Shown piece by piece: positions 27,076 to 35,791 of a stretch of 64,000 nucleotides of DNA (position 1 is its first letter; every line of letters begins with the position of its first letter). A model generated the notes under the pieces. It was not told the DNA's origin. It saw nothing but the letters and a program-made list of their open reading frames with translations, and did not search any database. Origin of the DNA: Henricia sp. BOLD:AAB3569 (taxonomy: Eukaryota > Echinodermata > Asteroidea > Spinulosida > Echinasteridae); NCBI GenBank assembly GCA_037783545.1, contig JBBELK010000009.1, positions 2,542,001 to 2,606,000 on the forward strand, written 5' to 3'. Both the position numbers and the translations under genes were made by a program.

Positions 27076-27450
27076 GATCACCATTGGAATGAAACAACCC
27101 GACTTGGGATGAGAGAAAAATCGTAGGGGCGACCTTATCGGGATTCGAGCCCGAGACCTCTGATTCACCGGGCAGATGCTCTACCAGCTGAGCTATAATA
27201 AGGCACAGTTGGTATACTCCCTCAGGTTTTCCCTATGGACCAAATGTTTCTCTCGGTGTTGCATGATAGCGCAACTGGGCAAAGTAGCGAACGTTTGGTT
27301 GTTTCATTCAAATGGTGATATAAGGTATCATGCATACCAGTTGCGCTACCATGCCTTATATAGCTCAGCTGGTAGAGCATCTACCCAGTGAGTCAGAGGT
27401 TTTGGGTTCGAAACTCGATAAGGCCCTTACGATTTTTCTCTCAACCCAAG
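27076..27450. mobile_element. tRNA-like repeat R1 pair in inverted orientation
   Basis: 27112-27205 and 27352-27445 are ~90-bp inverted copies of a tRNA-like sequence with TAGCTCAGCTGGTAGAGCAT and a B-box GGCTCGAATCCC (copy 1) or GGTTCGAAACTC (copy 2). In copy 1 the acceptor stem (GCCTTAT with ATAAGGT) and D stem pair, but the anticodon stem has a mismatch and an oversized loop. I therefore call it a repeat and not a tRNA gene. The pieces 27079-27100 and 27303-27324 form a second inverted repeat. Confidence 0.65.
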
Positions 27451-27650
27451 CCTGCGAGAGAACGAACAACTGAGCGTCGTGAACAGAATCCATCCTGGCT
27501 TCGTATCCATGGTATAACACCGTTGATGTATAAAACGACGTTTTAGCTTCCAAATGTGTACAAAATGGAAAGTCATTAATGAGCTAAAATGAAACATGTA
27601 TATTTTTGTAGGAAACGGTATCCTTCCAGTAAATATAGATTTAAATAGAT

Positions 27651-28012
27651 TTAAGAAGCGTGTTCCGATTTTTCCGGAAAATGGATTTCGTTCTAACCCA
27701 ACAATCATATAAAATACCTCTCCAAAATACCTCTCCAAAATACTATCCATGGGGGGGGGGAAACTGGAAATTTGCAATCTCCAATTTGGATGTGCAGGGA
27801 AGCAAAAAGGTCGGTGTAATTATACTGCACAGCTTTATGAAACCAGATAAATTAGTTTTTTGACGACATCCTTGAAAATATACGGACCGAGATCGCAAAA
27901 TTTCAGAATGGTAATGAGAAAAATATGGCCAATGATGTGGTATATCAAAATCTCAACACACATGGGAAAAATGGCGAGTTCATGTGTCTGGACAGTGGAC
28001 ACGCTCCTTTAA
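27651..28012 (+). mobile_element. TTAA element T2
   Basis: It starts TTAAGAAGCGTGTTCCG and ends CACGCTCCTTTAA. Internal blocks are shared with 10089-10415. It has a run of nine or more G at 27752-27760. Confidence 0.75.
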
Positions 28013-28048
28013 ACGGTTATTTGGAGTGAAACGACGTACATAATATCA

Positions 28049-28290
28049 GGGGCGCCGTGGCGCATGACCGAGTCAGGTTTGAGTCACTGGCTCGCAACAT
28101 TCGGGTGAAAACTTGGGGTTTCAGGTTCGTGGTACATGTGCCCTTGAGTAAGGTACTTAAACACACTTGCTCCATCCTTCGGAAGGGATGTCGGTAAAGC
28201 CATTGGTCCAGTGTGTTGTGTTACGCACAGAGCATTCTTCCGCGAAGAGTTTAGGGAATTCCCGGTGTCTCTGGCCGTCGCCTGCCAATG
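28049..28290 (+). mobile_element. tRNA-derived SINE, family S1, 3' truncated
   Basis: Head GGCGCCGTGGCGCATGACCG and the conserved CCTTCGGAAGGGATGT block. It stops after the GGTGTCTCTGGCCGT block, without the AAT tail. Confidence 0.68.
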
Positions 28291-28387
28291 GCGCCATTCA
28301 TATTTATGTATCACGTGAACATATCCATATGGAATGTGCGCTATGTATTAATTAATTAAATAATTGATTAATTAATTAATTAACCCT

Positions 28388-28650
28388 TATGATGGATTCA
28401 CACCTTTTCGCGCGTAAATGCGACGCGCGTCGTGTTGGGGATAGGAAAAAGCGGTGTGGATATGGAGTGAAACGCCGCACTGAAAACCAAAGATACAACT
28501 TGGGTCGGGAGAAAAGTGTTTTTGTGATTCTGTGATTTTCAGTTCAAGATTTTCACTCCAAATTCCCGCCGCGTCGCTTTTTCTTCTGAAAGCGACGCGT
28601 GTTGCAGGGCGAAAAGTCGCTGCTGCGTGTGAATCCACCCCACACTGAAG
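28388..28650. mobile_element. GC-rich TIR element in nested cluster
   Basis: It starts GGATTCACACC and ends GGTGTGAATCC-type inverse (GTGTGAATCCACC). The interior is rich in CGCGTCG and AAAAAGCG words, with G+C well above the surroundings. Confidence 0.5.
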
Positions 28651-28703
28651 CGGTGTGAAGGAATTTAGAGTGAAAAGACGCACTGAAAATCACAGAACCA
28701 CTA

Positions 28704-29108
28704 ATACCCATTTCATACAGACGCACCAGAGTCGCGCCGAAGTTGTACTATGAGCGACTCGAATCGCTCCGATTAAAATTTTGTTCCAGACAGCGCACAC
28801 GTTTGACGTCTGAAACCAAGTCGCTCTTCAGTCGTTCTGACCGACTGGAACAGTCGATATTTCGACTTCTGGCGAACCAAGTCGCTCCAAATTGTTTCAT
28901 ACGTCGAACTTAAAGGCACAGGCTCGTCATCAATGCGCGCGTGCCAAATTCGTGCCACGAAATACGCAGCTCTATGCCTTTGATATGGAGCTGCGTATTG
29001 CGTGGCACGAATTTGGCGCGCGCGCATTGCTGACGAGCATGTACCTTTAATTCAAATTTCTGGGATAATTTAGTTCGGCGCGACTCTTGCGCGCCAGTAT
29101 CAAACGGG
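28704..29108. mobile_element. TIR element interrupted by T1 hairpin
   Basis: The left end ACCCATTTCATAC-AGACGCACCAGAGTCGCGC pairs with the right end GCGCGACTCTTGCGCGCCAG-TATCAAACGGGT. The T1 element at 28910-29050 sits inside it, so this one is older. Confidence 0.6.
28910..29050. mobile_element. TTAA hairpin element T1, nested copy
   Basis: 141 bp with TTAA at both ends. It is inserted inside another TIR element spanning about 28704-29108. Confidence 0.8.
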
Positions 29109-29204
29109 TGCAAGACACAAGTTTATTTTGTGGTGTTCAGTGCGTTTCACTCCAAATTCCCTCCAGACCGCTTTTTCTCAAAGCGACGTGCGTCGGCATT
29201 TAAT

Positions 29205-29572
29205 ATACCAATCATATAAATATAACATACCAATCATATAAAATACCTTGCCAAAAATACTATCCATTGGAAGAAAACAGAAAATTTGCAACTCCAATTT
29301 GGATGTGTCAGCAAGAAAGTTGGTGTACAATGTAATTACTACACTGCTTTATGGAACCAGATAAATTAGTTTACAAAATATCGGTGGTTTTTCGACGATA
29401 TCCTTAAAAATATACGGATTGAGAACGCGATATTTCAGAATGGTATAATGAGAAAAATGTGACAATTGATATAGTATCAAAATCTCAACACCCGTGAGAA
29501 AAATGGGGGGGCGGGGGGGGGGGGGGGGGGGGGGGGCGCGCTCACAAATGTGATCTGGTCACGCTCCTTTAA
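29205..29572 (+). mobile_element. TTAA element T2, 5' truncated, with G tract
   Basis: It begins within the ACCAATCATATAAAAT block and ends GTCACGCTCCTTTAA. It contains G-rich 29505-29536 (24 consecutive G at 29513-29536) in the same internal place as the other copies. Confidence 0.73.
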
Positions 29573-29589
29573 GCGCGAAAATGCTCACT

Positions 29590-30090
29590 AGGGGCGTTCG
29601 AGATGCTTACACCGGGTAACACCAACTTACACAGGAGCGTTCTTTTAGCCATCACGTGATACACAAGTCTGCCCCTGTGGCAGCCACCACTGCCCGAGCT
29701 CGCGGCTGGGTCTCTGGTGTAATGACGTCATCTAGTAACCGCGAGACAGTTTGGACAGTTTGGAATCGCGACGTGAGTACGAAGAAAAACACAGATTTAT
29801 GACACAAAATAAAAGGGAATAGGGCTGTACATACATTTTGCTTAATCAGTAGATGTCTGTGGGTATGCGCATTGACAAAGTTTATTGCGGTACTTTAGGG
29901 CAACTGTTTTTGCGTAGCGCCGGCTTCATTTTTCATCGTGAGTCAAACGATAACAGCGTTTATAAAGCTCCACCCGGCAACAACCTTTGACATGTGTTCC
30001 CAGAAACCCCGTGTCGTTCGTTTTGCATCTTCTGGAGGCTTCCCCGGTGTAAACCCCGTGTTACCCGGTGTAAGCATCTCGAACGCCCCT
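29590..30090. mobile_element. 501-bp element with perfect 33-bp TIRs
   Basis: 29590-29622 and 30058-30090 are perfect inverted repeats beginning AGGGGCGTTCGAGATGCTTA. The flanks read ACT on both sides, consistent with a 3-bp target duplication. No transposase ORF is present. Identical TIRs imply recent activity. Confidence 0.78.
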
Positions 30091-30625
30091 ACTGTGAACC
30101 CACCCTCAGCCTGAGCACATATGGGGCAGTGGCGCTATCATCTATAAAGGCGCCGAACGTGTTTGTGTTTTCCGAACCGGCATTTAGGAAAACCGAAAAA
30201 GATCAAAGGAACAATAGGCTTCCTTTACGCAAAATTGTGAAATCGGAAGATCGAATATTCGGATTTCGAGATCTCCAGTTTTTCACAATACTAGATCAAT
30301 GCACAAAATCTAGATTGAAGCAGACAATAATGTTGACGCCCTCATTCGTTAAAAAGTAGAATATGGACATGAGTAATACTAATAGCAAGCTCGTCCTCAT
30401 TCTGAAACGCACTGCATTTTCTATGCAGCTCAGCTGGCCTTATAGTTATACATTTATTTTCTGTTGTTTTCCTCCAACGAATGAAACTTAAATTATTTAA
30501 TTTTATTGGCGTAAACAAAACCGTGAATGTCGGGGTCTTCCGTGTTTCACAAAGTGTAAGGTGCGCCGCTTTAGCTTCCCCGGATCACCCCGGGATAATT
30601 CTCGGTATAAAGAGTTTTTTCGTAG

Positions 30626-30712
30626 AAGGGACATGAATAATAATAATTTTTAGTTATTACTTAGCACAAGCCATAATTATGACTTAATATTTTGTTTATT
30701 CATGTCCCTTCT
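30626..30712. repeat. Short foldback
   Basis: AGAAGGGACATGAATAA and its inverse frame an AT-rich 50-bp core. A duplicated AATTTAAAGCCGC pair follows at about 30738-30762. Confidence 0.6.
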
Positions 30713-30984
30713 GCGCTTCGGTACGATCGTCACGAAATTTAAAGCCGCGAAATTTAAAGCCGCTCATGGGGCGCGATAACTTCAAAAAAAATTGCTGACT
30801 AGACCACTGCGCCCTCAACATAAAAACCCCTTAGTGTGTATGTGAGGCATTAAAGATGCTATCCACCGACATAACATTTTGTCTGTCCAGTGATCAGAGT
30901 TAGCGCCCTCTCTTGGTATTGAGAGAAGAGTGAATCGAGACGAAAGAACATTGGTGGCGCTATTTCGCCTCAATGGCCGTTTGC

Positions 30985-31070
30985 CGATATCCGGATCGGG
31001 GTCCGTCAGCCTACCTCTCTGGCCGGGCCCCGCCTCACCAACCAGGACCTCCACGCTCAGGCCCCGACAG
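30985..31070. repeat. GC-rich repeat, copy 1
   Basis: It contains CACCAACCAGGACCTCCACG and CTCAGGCCCC, also present inverted at 35497-35590. It is not part of a recognisable transposon. Confidence 0.6.
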
Positions 31071-31429
31071 CACAGCGCGGCTAGCGCGACACTAGTGCAT
31101 AGTGCACCGTGCGTGCATGGCATTATGCACTCTGCGAATTTAGCCGCCGATTCAGTCGGACATTCGAAAATCCAAAATACATCCACCAGAGGATCTTTAG
31201 CACCCGACGTTGATGTCGGATATCGCCACTTTCCTGCACTTATCCAAACTCTCAACAATTTTGCGTTCAAAGCACAACTGGACATTTCTAATTCTTTTAT
31301 CCAAGGGAACAATTAACTTTGGTTTCCGCTTTATCCACGTACTAATTAATTAAAGAGTTAAAAGGCGGATAGAAGTGATTTTTTTTAAAAATAAAGTTAT
31401 TGGTGTAGCTTTTAGAGAAACAAATATAG

Positions 31430-31610
31430 TTTTCTTTGTGAATTTATATGATAGGATTGACAATTAGAGATACATTTATTGGAGCGCCATCTTTAAAGGA
31501 ATTAAACCTTGCAAATGATGAAATGGCTAATATGCAGGTGTAGCTTTTAGTTTTTAGTTTTGTATAATAAGGGTATATGATAGGATTGACAATTAGAGAT
31601 AAATTTAGGA
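31430..31610. repeat. Direct duplication
   Basis: TATATGATAGGATTGACAAT occurs twice, at about 31445 and 31574, each followed by TAGAGATA and preceded by related GTGTAGCTTTTAG sequence. Confidence 0.6.
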
Positions 31611-31725
31611 ACACGAGAAAATTGCGTTGCCCAGACTGGGATTGGAACCCAGGTCCTTGGCATACATGGCCAGCAACTAGTGCTATACCAACTGAGCATC
31701 CTGGGCATGATCCCGTCGGAGCATC
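31605..31725 (-). mobile_element. tRNA-like repeat
   Basis: The minus strand shows GGATGCTCAGTTGGTATAGC (A-box region) and a B-box GGTTCCAATCCC. The flanking AACACGAGAAAATTGC recurs at about 50030 with part of the T arm, so it is a dispersed repeat. Confidence 0.5.
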
Positions 31726-32613
31726 ACAACAATCTCGTGCTTACCACTCTTTTTTGTTTTGTTTGGTGTTATCGTGTTATTGTTTTAAATTATGATGAGG
31801 CTTAAATTTAATTCACAAGGTCTTATTTTCTGTGATGATTGTTGCCAAACGTTTTCGTTGAGAGCTATATAGGCGTGTAAGTAATAAAGTGTTTTGGTTG
31901 CAATTTATGTCAATAAATTGCAAACAATAGGCTACTTTAACCTGACTAATTATTTTATTTCATATATTTCATATAAAATGTTAGTGTAATTATTATGTAA
32001 TGCAGTTAATAAAAATGATTAGGCCTAAACAACATTTTATGAGTGGCAAAGACAAAATTTTGTCAGTATTTAAGGTTTGGTTTGAATCTCATTTATGTTC
32101 CCAATGTGAAAACGATTGACAAAACGCAAAAAAGTCTATGCAGCTGTCACAGACATGCACATTTATGTTGAGTGCAATGCACATGCAACACGAGAGGGTG
32201 GATGCACTAAAAGCAAGACAGAATCACGAGATGCCATGCACTCCCATCATGCACGGTTAACGAAAGGTGAGGGAGAACGAGATTTGGGTATGGTGCTGGC
32301 GCTGGCAGGAACATCACCCAGCGAGGTTGCGAGAACATTTAATGTCCATGTGATATTATTGCATTCCAAACTCGTTTTGCGTTTTTAAGGTGTGTGTTTT
32401 GCGTTTCTAAAGTGTGTCAGTATACATATTCTAGAAACATTTCAAGTATACAATTTCTAGTATATATTACTAGAATACGGATACAATTTCTAGAAACATA
32501 AAAGTTATTCGCTTTAAAATGAGACATCAACGAAACAAATCGACCAACGTTTAGTATCGAACAATTACTGTCAACATTTCGAATTATTGGCTGTCCGCCA
32601 ATAATTTAAGGCG

Positions 32614-32808
32614 TAGACTTGCCCAAGTCTGACCTCCCGTGCTTGGTCTACAACGCGCAGCGCACCCTCCGGGACCGCCTGTCCAATCTGTTTTCTCTTC
32701 AGAAAGTCTTCCGAAACACAAGAATTTAGACAGGCCACCAGTCCAGAGGGCGCGCTGCACGCACCGCACCACAGACCAAACACGGGAAGTCAGACCTGGG
32801 CAAGTCTA
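32614..32808. mobile_element. TIR element TAGACTTGCCC
   Basis: 195 bp with ~40-bp inverted ends: TAGACTTGCCCAAGTCTGAC and, at the other end, the inverse of TAGACTTGCCCAGGTCTGAC. The interior is GC-rich with GCGCAGCGCACCCTC pairing with GAGGGCGCGCTGC. Confidence 0.7.
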
Positions 32809-33200
32809 GGAGAGGCGCAAATACGACCGTATAAAAAACGGCGTTTTCACAGGCTTGCCGATGTCTAAAACAAAGTATGATGTTTTGTCGTGAAAATAAA
32901 GCAACTGCTTTAAAAAAAAAAAATCGGAGATAAATAATTCAAATTCGCTGAGAACCACGGACTGTATATCTTTTTTAAAATACCAAAATGCTGGGAATGC
33001 TAAATTCTGTGAAAGTGACCTGTAGTTTCCAAATGCAGACTCTATAGCTATGAACTTTGCTGCACTATAATGTACCGGTAGTCTTATAGTATACATGTAT
33101 TTTGGACAGTGTGTATATAGAGAGCGTCATTCACTACTCGCATTAAGTTAAGGATGGGGTGTGCGCAGATATGCATTCCGCTTAAATGGCATCTTTTGTT

Positions 33201-33313
33201 GGTTGCCTAGGCAATTGGCTCTAAACTAAAAATCACAGAACCGTGTCCCTGTGCTTTGCAATGGTACTTTTTCCGACGGCCATGATAGTTTAGAGCCAAT
33301 TGCCATGGCAACC
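33201..33313. mobile_element. Short TIR element
   Basis: 113 bp with 27-bp inverted ends GGTTGCCTAGGCAATTGGCT, two mismatches. Confidence 0.65.
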
Positions 33314-33789
33314 CACGTCACACTTCGTTTACATACGCGACATGTACTGGTTTTGATCCGTAATAACTTGCACAATTTTAGATCATGTGAACATGGCCTA
33401 ACACATTTTATTGAAGGTGACGTACGTTTACAAAACAAATCTTCCATAATCTGCCACTTTCGACTTAATATTTTCCACTGGTCTATGCATCACTTGAGAT
33501 GGGGGCGGAAAAGCACATGTGCTGCAGCTGAAAGCTTCTGAAGGAATACAGGATCACCCATCATTGGACACCTTGATTGTTTTGCGAAACTCATCATGCA
33601 AATAACTTGAGGGACCTCTGGAATAGACAATTTCCTTAACATTGGAGGACGCCAGCGCCAGTCGAAAATCTGACTGTATTGAGTGGTAAAAACAATGACA
33701 TGTGGGTATAGTAGGAGCTGCCTCCACGATGGGACCCTGATGCTCTGAGTGTGTTTCGATGAGTTGAACAACAGAGTAGTTTGATTAGT

Positions 33790-34680
33790 CCGGGCCAAAT
33801 CTGACTGTATTATTTTGTTGGGACTACCTCCACGCTGGGGCCCCTATATGCTCTGAGGATCGAGCTACCTCCACGCCGGGACCCCTGATACATCTAGATC
33901 AAGCTACCACACTGGGACCTCTCGGATGCTCCCAGGATCCAGATCGAGCTATACCTCTACGCTGGGGCCCCTCATGCTCTGAGGATCGAGCTACCTCCAC
34001 ACTGGGACCTCTCGGATGCTCCGAGGATCGAGCTATACCTCCACGCTGGGGCCCCGATGTTCTAAGGATATCGAGCTACCTCCACGCTGCTAGGGGCCCC
34101 CGATGCTCTGAGGATCGAACTACCCTCCCGCTGGGACCTCTGATTCTCTAAGAATCAATTAAGCTACCTCCACGCTGGGACCTCTGATGCTCCTGAGGAT
34201 CAAGCTACCTCCACGATGGGGCCCCTGATGCTCTGAAGATCGTGCTACGTCCACACTGGGACCTCTCGAATGCTCCCAGGATCCAAATCGAGCTACCTCC
34301 ACGCTGGGGCCCCTGATGTTCTTTGGATATCGAGCTACCTTAACGCTGGGGCCCCTCATGCTATGAGAATCGAGCTACCTCCACGCCGAGGCCCCTGATG
34401 CTCTGAGGATCGTGATACGTCCACGCTGGGGCCCTAAGCTCTGAGGATCGAGCTACCTCCACACTAGCTGGGACCTCTCGGATGCTCTGAGGATCGAGCT
34501 ACCTCCACGCCGGGACCCCTGATACTTCGAGAATCGAGCTACCTCCACGCCGGGACCCATGGTGCTATGATGATCGAGCTAGATCCACGCTGGGGCCCCT
34601 GAAGCTCTGAGGATCGAGCTATCTCCACACTGGGACATCTGATGCTCTGAGATTCGAGCTAGCTATATAGGCATACTACC
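33790..34680. repeat. Minisatellite, ~40-bp unit, about 20 copies
   Basis: The tandem unit is approximately GAGCTACCTCCACGCTGGGG followed by CCCCTGATGCTCTGAGGATC. Units vary (GGGACC or GGGGCC, small indels), so the array is old. ORFs across it are repeat translation, not genes. Confidence 0.88.
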
Positions 34681-35067
34681 TCCAAACTGGTTTACTGACA
34701 ATATAAGTCATTTTTAATAATGAAATATTAGGATCTAAACAATGGTCAACTAACTCAATTTACATCAAATTTTGCGTGGTTATAGTCAATCGTGTTGGTA
34801 GAAAAAAGATGGAGGAATCGTGAATCCCTTTCAGACTAATTATGGAGCAAATGTTTGCAATTGCATTGACCGCATGCGTTGATCGCGAAAATGTATGTTC
34901 CGCCGTGATGCCGATCAATAAATAATTCCGTTTACTGGTCGCCATTCTCCTTATAATAACTCAATATCCACCACAACGTGTTAATATTTTAGAGGGAAGT
35001 GAATTTAGGAGTGAAAAACATTCAACAATTTACTTGTTACTAAAATAAATTCCTTTCTGTAATGTTC

Positions 35068-35285
35068 CATATACTTATCACACGGCGTCTCAGCAGCGAC
35101 CAGTAAACGGAATTAAAACCAATCGCATGAAATCTTTTGAGAAACACATGGACTAATCTTGCGCGACTACTGTGCGCGACTACAACTTACAAGACTTATC
35201 ACACGGCGTATCAGTAGCGACCAGTAAACGAATTAATACCAATCGCAGCCCTTAATATGAAATCTTTTGAGAAAAAAACACTATA
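35068..35285. repeat. Tandem duplication, ~115-bp period
   Basis: CTTATCACACGGCGT, AGCGACCAGTAAACG, CCAATCGCA and TGAAATCTTTTGAGAAA occur in the same order twice (from ~35075 and ~35193). A related inverted piece (CGTTTACTGGTCGC) lies at about 34928. Confidence 0.75.
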
Positions 35286-35496
35286 ATAGTGCTTGGCTGC
35301 ATCATAAAATATGCCAACAGTCCGCCCATACACATACACAGACACACAGACTAATCTTACTGTGCAGTGTCACAACACTACACTCATGCTTCTACACATA
35401 TGTACAGTGTACATGTATCTGCTGACGTATACAGTCGTACAACGCTGTATATAAAATACAGCTGCAGCATATATAGTAACCATGCACAGCGCCACA

Positions 35497-35590
35497 CGAG
35501 TTCACTGGGGCCTGAGCGTGGAGGTCCTGGTTGGTGAGGCGGGGCCTGGCTAGAGAGGTAGTCTGGCGGACCCCGTTGGATATCCGCGAC
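35497..35590. repeat. GC-rich repeat, copy 2 (inverted), upstream of REEP
   Basis: It is complementary to 30985-31070 over about 85 bp (CGTGGAGGTCCTGGTTGGTG). It lies 170-263 bp before the REEP start codon. Confidence 0.6.
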
Positions 35591-35647
35591 CGTTTACAAA
35601 ATTTATGCAGCTTGATGCAAAGTTTTTCAAACGTAAACAGAAGGAAG

Positions 35648-35694
35648 ATGGCTTCCACTGCATGCAGCTGATGGTGGACTGTTTTGATTTGTAA
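35648..35694 (+). promoter_or_regulatory. REEP 5' leader, two small upstream ORFs
   Basis: ATG at 35648 gives a 7-codon ORF ending at 35671, and ATG at 35662 gives a 10-codon ORF ending at 35694. Both end before the REEP ATG at 35760. They matter only if transcription starts upstream of 35648, which the sequence does not show. Confidence 0.3.
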
Positions 35695-35759
35695 ATAAAG
35701 ACTGAGGTTTCGCGTTATCTAGAGTTGAGAAGCTCCCAAGGCAGCAGTACTCAGCAAAC

Positions 35760-35791
35760 ATGGTTTCCTACATCATATCTCGCTTGGTTGT
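35760..35791 (+). CDS. REEP: REEP exon 1
   Basis: It encodes [10 protein letters not shown] plus two bases of codon 11. The donor is GTGAGT at 35792. Residues match the conserved MVSWIISRLVV start of REEP1-4, and the exon end position is the usual one for the family. Confidence 0.9.

Larger units (their letters stand above)
26801..35759. other. Divergent intergenic region between KDM3 and REEP
   Basis: About 9 kb between the two start codons. It contains a tRNA-like inverted pair, several TTAA elements, a nested GC-rich cluster (28.4-30.1 kb), an inverted GC-rich pair (30.98 and 35.5 kb), short foldbacks and a minisatellite. ORFs of 128-165 codons at 30815-31316 overlap each other on both strands and show no protein family. 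Confidence 0.6.

Noticed and set aside
27126..27205. Possible functional tRNA gene
   Set aside because: Acceptor and D stems pair, but the anticodon stem has a mismatch and an oversized loop. A degenerate inverted partner and related copies exist, so it is a repeat.
30815..31316. Overlapping ORFs of 165 (minus) and 128 (plus) codons
   Set aside because: Open frames on both strands in GC-rich DNA, including part of a repeat also found at 35497. No protein family or domain pattern seen.
34159..34359. ORF with a GPSVEVAR-like repeated peptide
   Set aside because: This is simply the translation of the minisatellite.
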